The notes: a model not told the origin generated them from the sequence alone. Numbered from the stretch's first letter, positions 24,333 to 33,779 are shown. The stretch: 64,000 nucleotides of DNA from Pseudarthrobacter sulfonivorans (GCF_014712225.1 NZ_JACXBW010000017.1:1-64000); one strand, 5' to 3'. Translations and numbers: made by a program.

Positions 24333-25220
24333 CTATGGGTCGAGGGAGTACAACTGCTCGATGAATCCTCCGAGGGCGTCGAGCGAGCCCTCGATAGCGT
24401 CCGCTGCGAAATGGCGGGGAACCCACGCGGCGTAGAGCGGGATGTGAAGTTCACCGGTCTCCGAGGTTACCGGGATGGCATGGAGCCCGAACCGCGAGTG
24501 GTCGGACAGGATGCAAACCCCGCGCCCGGCGGCGGCGAGTGCTTGCGCGACTGAGTTCGAAGCGGTCTCATATGCCGGCTCGTAGGTGAGGCCGGCGCGG
24601 GCGACGGCATCGTCGAACAGACCGCGGATCGCGTGACCCTTCGTCATCACGATGAGTGGCCAGGAGACCAACTCGACGACCGAGATCCTGTCGAAGGAGG
24701 TGAGTTGCGCATACGTCGGCGTGCACTGCGCCCACGGATGCGTGTACCCGACGACCCGCCACTCAAGGTCAGCCGGCGGAACCCTGGTGCTGAGCGCCAG
24801 GTCCGCGGAGCCGTCATGGAGGGCCGTGTAAACATGCTCCGGGACCAGCTGAATGGCATCGACGACCGCACCCGACGGACCGCTTCTGGCGATGAACGGA
24901 GCAACGATATCGATGATGGTCGCAGGAGGAGCGGCGATGGTGAGCTTCGGCGCCTGGCCCGAGGCCAGAGCGCGAGCCGACGCCGCGGCGAGTTCCGCAT
25001 GCTGAAGGAGGTCTCTCGCGATCGGCAGAAACGCCTGACCGAAAGCGCTCAGCACGAGCCGTTTCCGGCCTCGGTCGAACAACGGCTGGCCGAGGTCCCC
25101 CTCGAGGCGCTGCAGTTGACGCGACAGCGACGGCTGGGTCACGAACAATGCCTGGGACGCGCCGGACACCGAGCCGGCATCAACGATCGCCAGGAAGTAA
25201 CGGATGAGACGTAAGTCCAC
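24333..25220 (-). CDS. LysR-type transcriptional regulator
   Basis: The GTG at 25220 is preceded by GGAGG and gives VDLRLIRYFLAIVDAGS, the classical LysR N-terminus. Upstream ATG starts would add a non-homologous extension. The winged helix is clear (SGASQALFVTQPSLSRQLQR), followed by a periplasmic-binding-like effector domain (LTIAAPPATIIDIVAPFI, DLALSTRV, GRGVCILSDHS). It is transcribed away from the ABC importer operon and lies before the M20/deacetylase/SDR genes. This arrangement suggests it controls both units in response to the imported compound or a breakdown product. A candidate site lies in the divergent region at 25242-25259. Confidence 0.92.
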   Translation of the reverse strand: MDLRLIRYFLAIVDAGSVSGASQALFVTQPSLSRQLQRLEGDLGQPLFDRGRKRLVLSAFGQAFLPIARDLLQHAELAAASARALASGQAPKLTIAAPPATIIDIVAPFIARSGPSGAVVDAIQLVPEHVYTALHDGSADLALSTRVPPADLEWRVVGYTHPWAQCTPTYAQLTSFDRISVVELVSWPLIVMTKGHAIRGLFDDAVARAGLTYEPAYETASNSVAQALAAAGRGVCILSDHSRFGLHAIPVTSETGELHIPLYAAWVPRHFAADAIEGSLDALGGFIEQLYSLDP

Positions 25221-25241
25221 GTATGCCTCCAAGGTATGAAT

Positions 25242-25259
25242 ATGCTCCATGATAAGCAT
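25242..25259. promoter_or_regulatory. Candidate LysR operator between divergent operons
   Basis: ATGCT and AGCAT flank an 8-base AT-rich spacer, 22 bases before the LysR start and about 85 before the lipoprotein start. It is AT rich and symmetric, as LysR sites are, but does not exactly show T-N11-A symmetry. Binding by the adjacent LysR is inferred. Confidence 0.4.
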
Positions 25260-25344
25260 TTCCCTGCATCGAAGGAGCCGACCTAGGATAAGCCCATTAA
25301 CCCAATGACGCGGGATCTGCCACCCACCACGAGCAAGGAACACC

Positions 25345-26961
25345 ATGTCGAATAAGTTGGAGAAAAGGCGTAACGCGCTCCGCGCAGTTTCGGTCGCAGC
25401 CGCGACCGCCCTCACAACAGTTGCGCTCTCCGCCTGCACGGGTGGCGGCGCGGCACCCACTGCCCCAGGCGGGGCCTCGGATGGCAAGCCGTCCGGCACG
25501 ATCAACGCGCGCATCTACAGCGATCCTTCCACGTTCAACCCGGCGCTTGCGGCGGGGGTGCAGACTTTCCAGCTCGACCGGCTGCTCTATGACACGGTGC
25601 TGCGCAGGGACACCGACGGTATCGTCGGTGGCCTTGCCAAGAGCTGGACAGCATCCAGTGCCTCCGACTACACGTTCACCATCCGCGATGGATCGACGTG
25701 TTCAGACGGAACACCAATCACAGCCACGGTCGTCGCCAACTCCCTGAAGTACCTGGCGGACCCAAACACGGGTTCCACCTGGAAGGCGCTGGCATTTGGG
25801 GACGGCACGCCGACCATCACCGCCAACGATGCGGACTCCACCGTGCACGTCGGGCTGTCGGCACCGTTCGCAGACCTCGAAGCGGGCCTCACCGTCGCGC
25901 AGACGGGCATCATCTGCCCGGCAGGGCTCGCAGATCTGGCCGGACTCAAAGCCGGTTCGGTGGCCGGGGCCTACTCTGGCCCGTATTCGCTGGCCGAGAG
26001 CAAGCCAGGGTTGTCCTACTCACTTAAGTTCAACGCCCAGTACAAGGCCTGGCCGGATTTCTCCAGCCCGCTGGACGGGCGCCCGGCTGAAACAATCGCG
26101 TACACAATCAGCAACGACGAATCGACTACAGCCAACCAGGTGCTCGCCGGCCAGGTAGACTTCGCAGACTTCGCTGACTGGAACACGATCGCCCGCTTCA
26201 CGGGGAACGACACCATCCACCAGAACCGGATCACGGCCTACACCACATACGTCGTCTTCAATGAGCGACCAGGGCATGCTTTCGCTGACAAACCGGAGCT
26301 TCGAAAGGCTGTTGCTCAGGCCGTTAGCCAAAAGGGCTTCAACGCCGTCTTTTCGAACGGGAACGCCGAAGTGCTGACCTCGATCGTCCCCGCTTCCTAT
26401 GAATGCGTTAATAAGGACCAGTCCCTCCTGATCGCCCCCGATGCCGCTGCTGCGAAAAACGCTCTGTCGTCTGTAGATGGAATCAAGATGCTGGGAAACA
26501 CGGCAAACGTGAGCTTCAGCAACGGTGCCGACTACATCTACTCGGCCCTCACCACTGCCGGTGCCGGCGTCGATCTCCAGAAGGTCGACAACGCGACCTT
26601 CTGGAGCACGATCGCAAAGGGCGACTCGGACTGGGATCTGGTGTTCATAGGCGACCAGAATGCCGGTCAAACCATCAGCGCGTCGCTCAGCAGGACGATG
26701 GGCCCAGCCGTCGAGGACAACGGACGCAACTTCAGCGCATCAGACAACCCTGCCGGGGTCGAGGCGATGAAGGCCGGGCTAGCCACCACTGATCCTAAGG
26801 AGCGCTGCGACCACTTCGAAGCTGCCCAGAAGACGCTGTTTGATCGATACGACGTCGTTCCACTCGTCGGAGGATCGACCGTGACCATCACGAGGGCAAA
26901 CGTAAGCGCCCGCAAGATCGGTGAAAACGTCGATCCTGCTACCCTCCGCCTCATGGGCTAG
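25345..26961 (+). CDS. ABC transporter substrate-binding lipoprotein, peptide/nickel type
   Basis: This 538-residue family-5 binding protein has a basic N-terminus, a hydrophobic helix and a lipobox LSAC with Cys31, so it should be anchored outside the membrane. The body shows the family pattern: YSDPSTFNPALAAG, LLYDTVLRRDTDG, LAKSWTASSASDYTFTIRDG, and LRKAVAQAVSQKGF. The start has a GGAACACC context after AAGG. It leads an operon with two permease domains and two ATPases and is divergent from LysR. Family members bind oligopeptides, nickel complexes, opines or oligosaccharides. The M20 hydrolases nearby favour an amide-containing or peptide-like ligand. Confidence 0.93.
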   Translation: MSNKLEKRRNALRAVSVAAATALTTVALSACTGGGAAPTAPGGASDGKPSGTINARIYSDPSTFNPALAAGVQTFQLDRLLYDTVLRRDTDGIVGGLAKSWTASSASDYTFTIRDGSTCSDGTPITATVVANSLKYLADPNTGSTWKALAFGDGTPTITANDADSTVHVGLSAPFADLEAGLTVAQTGIICPAGLADLAGLKAGSVAGAYSGPYSLAESKPGLSYSLKFNAQYKAWPDFSSPLDGRPAETIAYTISNDESTTANQVLAGQVDFADFADWNTIARFTGNDTIHQNRITAYTTYVVFNERPGHAFADKPELRKAVAQAVSQKGFNAVFSNGNAEVLTSIVPASYECVNKDQSLLIAPDAAAAKNALSSVDGIKMLGNTANVSFSNGADYIYSALTTAGAGVDLQKVDNATFWSTIAKGDSDWDLVFIGDQNAGQTISASLSRTMGPAVEDNGRNFSASDNPAGVEAMKAGLATTDPKERCDHFEAAQKTLFDRYDVVPLVGGSTVTITRANVSARKIGENVDPATLRLMG

Positions 26962-27008
26962 TCGCAGTGCGCGAGAAAACGTCATCGTCCAGAGTGAGGA
27001 ACCCCGCT

Positions 27009-28037
27009 ATGGAAGCACAGGAGCAGAAGCGCAGCACGGTCAACGCCGTACTGCCCGCCCGGCCGAACCCCACCTTGCTCCGCCGAATGGCGGGCTCCTC
27101 GTGGATCGGATTCGTCTTGAATCGGGCCGGCGGGGTACTGGCAACCTTCGTCGTGGCTGTGATCATGACGTTTCTGATCGTTCGCTTAATCCCTGGCGAT
27201 CCGGCAGTGAGCGCCGCTGGGCAGAACGCAGACCTCGTCCGGATCGAACAGGTCAGACAGGAACTCGGCCTCGATCTGCCCATGCCGGTGCAGTTCATGA
27301 ACTATGTCACCGGTGTACTTCGAGGCGACCTCGGCTTCTCCTTCTCACTGAACTCACCAGTGTCCGACGGGGTCTTCAGCCGGCTTCCGTTCACTGCCGG
27401 GCTTGCTGTGCTCGCGCTACTAGTGGTACTGGTCGTCGCGGTTCCCATGGGGATGTCCGTCGGCATCCTCACCCGGAACGGACGGCGGACATGGCTCGGC
27501 AGCGCATTCGGCTACGGCACGGCCTTCCTGTCTGCTATCCCGGCCTATGTGATGGCCACGGCGCTAGTCCTCATCTTTGCGATCTGGCTGAAAGCACTTC
27601 CCCCAGCCTACTCAGCCGGGAACATCACGGCCGCGATCATCCTCCCCTGCGCCGCCCTCAGCATCGCCTCAATCTGCTCGATCGCCCGCATCGTCAGGCG
27701 TGAGACCGCCGTCGTGCTCGAGCAGGACTACATGCGCACGGCGCGCGGGTGGCGCGTGGGTACGGGACGTCTCTACGCCAAGTACGCGCTGCCGAATCTC
27801 CTGACCACCACACTGACGCTCAGCGGAATCATCATGATCGGCATGCTCGGCGGAGCGATCTCGGTGGAGCTCGTCTTCAACTGGCCCGGGCTCGGTTTCG
27901 GGATTGTGAACGCGGTCAAGACCAAAGACTACCCACTCATCCAGGGAATCGTCCTCGTCCTTGCGATGCTCGGCTCCATCCTGACCCTCATCGTCGACAT
28001 CGTGCTCGCCATCGTCGACCCGAGAATCCGAGGCTGA
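27009..28037 (+). CDS. ABC transporter permease, DppB type
   Basis: The ATG (MEAQEQKRS) follows GAGGA and is preferred to a GTG at 26967. The 342-residue protein has an N-terminal membrane helix (VLATFVVAVIMTFLIVRLIP) followed by the DppB hallmark GDPA region, about five further helices, and the EAA-like loop ARGWRVGTGRLYAKYALPNL that docks the ATPases. It forms the membrane channel with the permease half of the next protein. Four bases separate its stop from the next start, so they are co-translated. The imported substrate is that of the lipoprotein. Confidence 0.92.
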   Translation: MEAQEQKRSTVNAVLPARPNPTLLRRMAGSSWIGFVLNRAGGVLATFVVAVIMTFLIVRLIPGDPAVSAAGQNADLVRIEQVRQELGLDLPMPVQFMNYVTGVLRGDLGFSFSLNSPVSDGVFSRLPFTAGLAVLALLVVLVVAVPMGMSVGILTRNGRRTWLGSAFGYGTAFLSAIPAYVMATALVLIFAIWLKALPPAYSAGNITAAIILPCAALSIASICSIARIVRRETAVVLEQDYMRTARGWRVGTGRLYAKYALPNLLTTTLTLSGIIMIGMLGGAISVELVFNWPGLGFGIVNAVKTKDYPLIQGIVLVLAMLGSILTLIVDIVLAIVDPRIRG

Positions 28038-28041
28038 ACAG

Positions 28042-29772
28042 ATGACCATAAATGCACCCGAGTTGGACGCCCCGACGTCACTTCCTCCGGCTGGATCCCG
28101 CCCTGCACCTCGACGCTTCCGCAGGACACCCAGTCTCATAATTGGGTTGACTCTCATCGGCCTCATAGTGCTCGGCGCAATCATCATCCCGTGGATCGGC
28201 GGCGGGGCCGCCGACGCGCTGACGGAGGCCACGGCACTCCCGCCATCATCGTCTCATCTGCTCGGCACCGATCTGTTCGGTCGCGACATGTTTATGCGGG
28301 CGATGGTCGCAACCGGGCTCAGCCTCCTCATGACCTTCGGGGCCACCGTACTCTCGGTGGTCTTCGGTATCGGAATAGGTACCTCCATCCGGTTCCTTCC
28401 CGACCGAGTGCGCGGCTTCTGCCTACGCCTCGTGGAGATCGCGGTGTCGTACCCAAGCCTGCTGGTTGCCGTGGTCATTGCGGCGATCCTGGGGTCGGGC
28501 CCGTGGCAGCTGGTGCTGGCGATCGGGCTCTCCGGCATCCCGTCAATGGCACGGCTCTCGTCCACACTGGCAGCTTCCGTCTACGAGAAAGACTTCGTGA
28601 CTACGGCCCGGCTCGTAGGCGTGCCAAACCGGTTCATCATCACCAGGCACCTGCTGCCCAACATGGCCGAGCCGTTGCTCATTCAAACTGCTTCCGTCTT
28701 CTCCTTCGGCCTGATTGCGATCTCAGCCCTCTCCTTCGTCGGCCTCGGTGTTCAGACACCGCAATACGACCTTGGGCGACTCCTCGCGGACGGATTGCCA
28801 TCCATTTACACGCGGCCGCTGGATATCGTTGGACCTACGGTAATGATCGTCTTGATCTCCCTTGCAGCGATGCTCATCGGCGATGGACTCGCTGCCGCCG
28901 CCGACCCGCGCGCCTCACTGCAACGCCCGGCTCGCGCCAAAACGGACCGCCCGGCGGTCAACACCCCGGTCCCAGCACCGGACTCACTCGTCTCTGTGCA
29001 GGATCTGGTCGTTCACACGTCCAACGGCGTCCCACTCGTACACGGTCTCTCATTCCGTATCGGACACGGCGAGATCCTCGGTCTCGTTGGTGAGTCCGGG
29101 AGCGGGAAATCACTTACCGCCATGTCGCTGGCGAGACTGCTTCCGGACGGGCTCAGTTCCCACGCGTCACAGATGAAGGTCGGAGAGCTGGACCTGCTTC
29201 AATCGACGAACGGTAAGTCTCTCGCCAACACACTCGCACTGGTGTATCAGGACCCAGGGACTACATTCAATCCGTCGCTTCGGATGCGTTCCCAACTGAC
29301 TGAGGTGCTTCGCGTGCACCGGGGGTACTCGGCTCGACGGGCCAAGGAAGTGATCGTTGAGATACTGAGAAAAATGCGAATTGACGATCCGGACCGACTC
29401 CTTGATTCGCGCCCGCATGAGCTTTCAGGGGGAATGCGCCAGCGCGCCATGATCGCGTCAGCACTCGTCACGGATCCGGCCCTGATTATCGCGGATGAAC
29501 CGACGACGGCCCTGGACGTCACGGTCCAGGCTGACATCCTCCGGGAGTTCAAGAGAATAAACCGGGAGCGGTCGATGTCTATGCTGTTCATCTCGCACGA
29601 TATCGGCGTGGTGGAAGCTCTCTGCGACCGAGTGATCATCATGAAAGACGGCCGACTGCTTGAAGAGCTCACAGCCGAGCAACTCCGCACCGGCGAAGTC
29701 TCCCACCCATACACCCGGCGCCTGCTCGACGCGGTGCCGAGGATCGACGACGTCAGGAAGGAGCGGCCGTGA
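28042..29772 (+). CDS. ABC transporter permease-ATPase fusion (DppC plus DppD)
   Basis: A 576-residue fusion. Residues 1-300 are a DppC permease: one N-terminal helix, HLLGTDLFGRDMFMR, then helices and the EAA loop ARLVGVPNRFIITRHLLPNM. Residues about 315-576 form an ATPase: Walker A GESGSGKS near residue 350, Q-loop LVYQDPGTTFNP, signature HELSGGMRQR, Walker B ALIIADEPTTALD and the H-loop LFISHDIG, ending with a YTRRLLDAVPR segment that normally precedes the substrate-type C-terminus. Fusion of these subunits occurs in actinobacterial peptide/nickel importers, but is a departure from five separate genes. It overlaps the next ATPase gene by four bases. Confidence 0.93.
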   Translation: MTINAPELDAPTSLPPAGSRPAPRRFRRTPSLIIGLTLIGLIVLGAIIIPWIGGGAADALTEATALPPSSSHLLGTDLFGRDMFMRAMVATGLSLLMTFGATVLSVVFGIGIGTSIRFLPDRVRGFCLRLVEIAVSYPSLLVAVVIAAILGSGPWQLVLAIGLSGIPSMARLSSTLAASVYEKDFVTTARLVGVPNRFIITRHLLPNMAEPLLIQTASVFSFGLIAISALSFVGLGVQTPQYDLGRLLADGLPSIYTRPLDIVGPTVMIVLISLAAMLIGDGLAAAADPRASLQRPARAKTDRPAVNTPVPAPDSLVSVQDLVVHTSNGVPLVHGLSFRIGHGEILGLVGESGSGKSLTAMSLARLLPDGLSSHASQMKVGELDLLQSTNGKSLANTLALVYQDPGTTFNPSLRMRSQLTEVLRVHRGYSARRAKEVIVEILRKMRIDDPDRLLDSRPHELSGGMRQRAMIASALVTDPALIIADEPTTALDVTVQADILREFKRINRERSMSMLFISHDIGVVEALCDRVIIMKDGRLLEELTAEQLRTGEVSHPYTRRLLDAVPRIDDVRKERP

Positions 29773-30566
29773 ACCTTCAACCAGCCGCGGTAGTAATGGA
29801 TATCACCGGCGTCAGCGTACGATTCGGCCATCGCGAGGTGCTCCACACGGTCGACCTGCGCATCGAGCGGGGGCGCACGGTCGGCCTCGTCGGTGAATCG
29901 GGTTCGGGTAAGTCGACGCTCGCGAAGGCGATCATCGGCACCGTTCCCGTGTCAGCGGGCGCGATATCGTTCGACGGAGCCAACCTGGCGCACCTCGACC
30001 GGTCACGCCGGCGCGAGTTTCGCCGACGGGTGCAGCTGATCCCCCAGGATCCCTACTCATCGCTCAACCCTCGTCGAACGGTCGGCCAGACCCTCGCCGA
30101 GGCGATAAACCCGCTCAGACCAGTGGTCCGTCGTTTCGAAGACCGGATCACTGCTGCTCTCGAAGAAGTGTCTTTGCCGCCGGACCTCATCAACCGTTTC
30201 CCGCACGAGTTTTCAGGTGGCCAGCGCCAGCGAGTAGCCATCGCTCGCGCCCTGATCGTGGAACCAGACGTGGTGATCGCTGATGAAATCACCTCCGCCC
30301 TGGACGTTTCAGCTCAGGCGGAGGTGCTCGAGCTGATCGAACAGCTCCGCATCAAGAGAGGCATCACGATGCTCTTCATCTCTCACAACCTCGCCGTCGT
30401 GAAGCAGGTGTGTGATGACGTAGCGGTGCTCTACCGGGGCGACGTGATCGAGTCAGGGACAGCAGGTGACGTATTTACAAACCCCGTCAACGACTACACG
30501 AAACTTCTTCTATCGTCGGTGCCTGGTTCTGACCGCTTCAGCCTGGATCTAGCGTCCGAGGCCTAG
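29769..30566 (+). CDS. ABC transporter ATP-binding protein, DppF type
   Basis: The 265-residue ATPase starts at a GTG overlapping the stop of the permease-ATPase fusion. Walker A GESGSGKST, Q-loop LIPQDPYSSLNPRRTVGQ, signature HEFSGGQRQRVAIARAL, Walker B VVIADEITSALD and H-loop LFISHNLAVV are all intact. The C-terminus (PVNDYTKLLLSSVPGSD) is the short tail of oligopeptide ATPases. It pairs with the fused ATPase to power import. It closes the operon; beyond it there is no further transport gene. Confidence 0.93.
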   Translation: MNLQPAAVVMDITGVSVRFGHREVLHTVDLRIERGRTVGLVGESGSGKSTLAKAIIGTVPVSAGAISFDGANLAHLDRSRRREFRRRVQLIPQDPYSSLNPRRTVGQTLAEAINPLRPVVRRFEDRITAALEEVSLPPDLINRFPHEFSGGQRQRVAIARALIVEPDVVIADEITSALDVSAQAEVLELIEQLRIKRGITMLFISHNLAVVKQVCDDVAVLYRGDVIESGTAGDVFTNPVNDYTKLLLSSVPGSDRFSLDLASEA

Positions 30567-31343
30567 CCGCGACGGCAAGCCGCAAGTCGATCTCGCAAAC
30601 GGTGGCCCCACCATACCGGCAACCGTCGCTTTGCTTCCGTCTACCATTCCGGACGTGGCCGCCTAGGGACAGTCCCATGTCACCACATATGTTCAGAGTG
30701 TGAACAAGGTGCACCTCCCTTCGGCCGACGGCCACCTTCCCACTCCCCAGGCGTCAGAAAAGAGTTGAACCCCTACGGCGACCATCCACCGATTGGGCAA
30801 AGCCAGATCCTCGGCCGACCCGCCGCCTTCACCGTCGCACTATGTGAGAGGCCCAACCCTACCAAACACTGAAGAAGCACCAAGAGTGGCCTTGCAGCCG
30901 ACCCACGCATGAGGCAAACAGTGGCTGGCACGAGGGGCCAAGGACAGCGTTCGATGACTGGGACCTGTCCACGGCTGGGGTCAATTCGGGCTATCACGGC
31001 CGGAATAGGAGCCATGCGGGCAGCTCCCTGGCAACCGTAGCGCTGGATAACCCTGGGAATTGGCTCCGTATGTGGGCAGCAGAAGCGGGGGCTACCCGTT
31101 CCCTTTTGGCTCCCCTCCACCTGCAGGGGATGACATGGTCCGAATAGGAATGTCCGAGCCTGCACGTACACGAGCACGAGCACCGCAACCAGCGACGCCG
31201 ACGTCCGGGGAGTCCAAGAACTCCTAAGCCATGCCTCCGTGGCCACCACACAGGTGATGGCCGGTACGCTCGTTCAAAATCCGTGCGGCCGCGCAGCCCC
31301 CGCCCAGCGTAGAGGTTTCTTTCCTGCTGGAAGCTGCCGGTCC
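30567..31343. other. 777-base gap with a palindrome, no supported gene
   Basis: At 30690-30706 TGTTCA and TGAACA flank five bases, a possible operator or weak terminator after the ABC operon. On the minus strand around 31140-31249 a short stretch, ATEAWLRSSWTPRTSASLVA, looks like part of a membrane protein, but the frame soon becomes non-coding in style and has no clear start. It could be a small remnant. The rest holds nothing I can support. Confidence 0.45.
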
Positions 31344-32138
31344 TCAGGCAATCACGTTGAGCGTGAGTTCCACGGCGCCGAGGAGGAGTGCCAGAACCGA
31401 CGTGCCAAGCCCAGCCACCAGAAGCAGGCCAGGGTGGGCAATACCCACCACAACACGCCGGAGTTGGGGCGAATGCCGCAGGAATCTCTTGGGCAGCCGC
31501 GAATCCTGCGGATTCTGGCGCCAGCCGCGGAGACGGCGCAGGAACCACGCACAGCGCACAATAAGCGCCATCCACAACACCGACACAACCAGTGGGACCG
31601 CCGCCAGGAGCAGGTTGAACCCCAACGACGTCACCGCACGCTCCGAGTCCCCGGCCAGTGCCTGCACCGTTGTGGAAATCGAGGCGCTGGCCACCACGGA
31701 GAGGCCCCACACCATAAATGCAGCCGTCAGCGCGAGGAACCGGACGAAGAAGTGCGCGAGCACCGATTCTTTCTGGGGTTTGAGGTATCGGCGCGGGGTC
31801 GCATGAAGCACGGCCACAGTGCAGACCAGTGTGGGCAGGGCAGCCATCCCCACAAACACGTACCAGGTCCAGCCGGCCAGGTCCACGAACTCGTCAACAA
31901 TGATCAGCAACGCCCAGAAACCCGTCCACGCCCACCCTGCATACAGCGGATTCCGGACCAGCCAGGCGGGCAGCCGCTGAGGCAGCGGGACAGTCGGCGC
32001 GATAGAGGGCCGGGAAACAGGATTCCGGACCCTCTTATTTACGGGCGCAACGGCTGCCGGGCCGCGGACGACTGGGCCGTCCGGCAGGGCCCCTGCTTTG
32101 GCGTCCGGCGGGTTTTGTTCCCCACTAGCCATGCTCAT
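31344..32138 (-). CDS. Conserved integral membrane protein
   Basis: The 264-residue protein starts MSMASGEQN, with a proline-rich cytoplasmic N-terminus of about 65 residues, then five or so hydrophobic helices: WTGFWALLIIVDEFVDLAGW, YVFVGMAALPTLVCTVAVL, FFVRFLALTAAFMVWGLSVV, LGFNLLLAAVPLVVSVLWMA and LLVAGLGTSVLALLLGAVEL. A basic loop (LRRLRGWRQNPQDSRLPKR) follows the fourth. No transporter or enzyme motif was recognised. No strong ribosome site is seen before the ATG, so a leaderless mRNA is possible. Function unknown. Confidence 0.75.
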   Translation of the reverse strand: MSMASGEQNPPDAKAGALPDGPVVRGPAAVAPVNKRVRNPVSRPSIAPTVPLPQRLPAWLVRNPLYAGWAWTGFWALLIIVDEFVDLAGWTWYVFVGMAALPTLVCTVAVLHATPRRYLKPQKESVLAHFFVRFLALTAAFMVWGLSVVASASISTTVQALAGDSERAVTSLGFNLLLAAVPLVVSVLWMALIVRCAWFLRRLRGWRQNPQDSRLPKRFLRHSPQLRRVVVGIAHPGLLLVAGLGTSVLALLLGAVELTLNVIA

Positions 32139-32296
32139 GGGCTCATGGTAGCAATGCGGGAGGCGGGGCCGTCGTCATCCGTCCGCGCGGTTAGGCACGG
32201 CGCAGGGGCAGCGGAGCGCCCCTGCGTATCGCTGAACGGAACACCAGCATGTGCCCGTTCCGGGATCGGTGTGCGAGCCGTGTGTAGGGTACTGAT

Positions 32297-32854
32297 ATGG
32301 CTTCTCCGCAGACGCTAAGCGAGTCCGAGCGCCGCGTCGTCGCGACCTGGGCCGCCGACTGTGCTGAGCGCGTTGTCGCCTTGTTTGAGGCAGAGGCACC
32401 GGCAGATGCTCGCCCCCGGGACGCCATCGCCCGCGCCCGGGCCTTCGCTCGCGGTGAGCTCGGTGCCGCCGAAGAGATCCGCCGGCGGTTTGTTGCTGGC
32501 CGTGCCGCACGAGAGGTAAGTGGTGCTGCTGCTGTGGCTGCCGCCCGGTCTGCCACGCAAGCAGCGGCCGTCGCCCACATGGGCGCGCACGCCTTGGGGG
32601 CGGCCGCGTATGCCGCGAAAGCGGCCGGACTGGCAGCGCCCGATCGGCCCCGGACGGTCGACGACGAGATCCACTGGCAACTCGAACACATGAGCGCCGA
32701 AGCCCGGTCCGCGCTTCGGCGCCTGCCACCTCTGGGAAAGAATTCCGCCGGTCCGCTGGGTCCAGGACTGCTCGCGTCCGGAATCCTCGCCTCGATCATC
32801 CGCGCAATCCAGGCCGACGTGGCCCGCCCCGCCCGGCCGGCCTCCCCCGGCTGA
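32297..32854 (+). CDS. Imm-5-like putative immunity protein
   Basis: This 185-residue protein is alanine rich and helical, with LSESERRVVATWAADCAERV, ALFEAEAPADARPRDAIARA and ARAFARGELGAAEEIRRRFV, the signature of the Imm-5-like putative immunity proteins. AAVAHMGAHALGAAAYAAKA fills the second half. In toxin systems such proteins protect against a polymorphic toxin, but no toxin gene is visible nearby. The name is therefore a family label. A TAGGGT six bases before the ATG, without a ribosome site, could be a -10 element of a leaderless transcript. Confidence 0.75.
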   Translation: MASPQTLSESERRVVATWAADCAERVVALFEAEAPADARPRDAIARARAFARGELGAAEEIRRRFVAGRAAREVSGAAAVAAARSATQAAAVAHMGAHALGAAAYAAKAAGLAAPDRPRTVDDEIHWQLEHMSAEARSALRRLPPLGKNSAGPLGPGLLASGILASIIRAIQADVARPARPASPG

Positions 32855-33149
32855 AACTGCCACTGCAAGCCGCTCCCCCACCGCGACACCCTCCCCCCTA
32901 CTGGCGCCGCGAGAAAATCCGATACAGACACTGGATTCCTGGAATAGCGCATACCCGGCCCACAAAACTGTCCCGCTCAGGTTGGACAATCGCGACAGCC
33001 GCACCCGCCCTCGCAGGTCATTGGCTGCGTCAGGGGTCCAACGAACAGCAATACCGCTGTCCAGTGCAAGACAGGGAGCCGCCGGACCGCTACGGTCACC
33101 ACAAAAATGGGCAGACGATATGTGAACCCGCTGGGCTCACGTCTGCAGA

Positions 33150-33700
33150 CTAAGTGAGGATGGTCCGGTAGATCCCTGTATGGTCCAGGTCTCCGTCGCC
33201 GGCTGCGATCATGTCCTCGAACGCGCTCTTTAGGCACGCGGCTAATGGAAGTTTCAGTCCTTTACGCCCGGCAGTCTCGGTGATGAACCTGAGGTCTTTG
33301 CGCTGGTTCTTGGCGGATCCGCCTCCGTCGAAGTCCTGGGCGATCCATCGACGTCCCTTTTGCGTCAACACTTCCGAGTTGGCGAGGCCGCCGGAGAGCA
33401 CGGATTGCACTTTTTCAAGGTCCAGCCCCGCAGAGCTTGCCAGGGCCATCGCCTCCGCCAGGGCCGTGACGGTGGCGGCAACGACGATCTGGTTGCAGGC
33501 CTTGACGGTCTTTTGCGCAACCGTCTCGCCGAACCACACGATGGTCGAGCCGTCAGCGCGAACAGCGGTCCAAGACGTTCCACTGCGCTGTGGGGGCCTC
33601 ACACCATGATGCTCAGCCGGCCCACCTCGGCCCCGATTGTGCCGCCGCTGAGCGGAGCGTCCACGACGGTCAGGCCCCAGTTTCGGAGGCAGTCATCACC
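33150..33700 (-). pseudogene. 3-hydroxyisobutyrate/tartronate-semialdehyde reductase-like, truncated
   Basis: The minus strand carries the middle and end of a beta-hydroxyacid dehydrogenase. LTVVDAPLSGGTIGAEVGRL and SIMV precede a TGA where the family continues with GG. After a frame change the sequence resumes as STIVWFGETV, the catalytic-lysine block VKACNQIVVAATVTALAEAM, VLSGGLANSEVL, KDLRFITETAGRKGLKLPLA and ends LDHTGIYRTIL. The N-terminal Rossmann loop is missing, with homology starting near 33700. The 5' truncation lies close to a tRNA-end fragment at 33758, which may relate to the deletion. The 32855-33149 gap to its left holds no supported gene. Confidence 0.8.
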
Positions 33701-33757
33701 GAACTCCGCGACTGCCACCGCATTAAACGCAAAACCCGTCTGACGAGGGGCCAACAA

Positions 33758-33779
33758 GTGCCCGAGGTGGGACTCGAAC
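33758..33779 (-). other. tRNA 3'-end fragment, possible integration-site remnant
   Basis: On the minus strand GTTCGAGTCCCACCTCGGGC plus AC matches the T-loop, T-stem 3' half and acceptor 3' strand of a tRNA. The 5' half of the T-stem and the rest of the tRNA are absent: matching starts at the T-loop guanine. Identity limited to a tRNA 3' end is the pattern left by integrative elements that recombine into tRNA genes. No integrase gene lies in the window. Confidence 0.45.

Noticed and set aside
31239..32318. 359-codon plus-strand frame opposite the membrane protein gene
   Set aside because: Arg/Gln/His-rich and covers a gene with clear membrane helices on the other strand.
32977..33237. Minus-strand frame with a cysteine-rich end
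   Set aside because: It overlaps the GarR-like remnant in another frame, has no ribosome site and no family resemblance.
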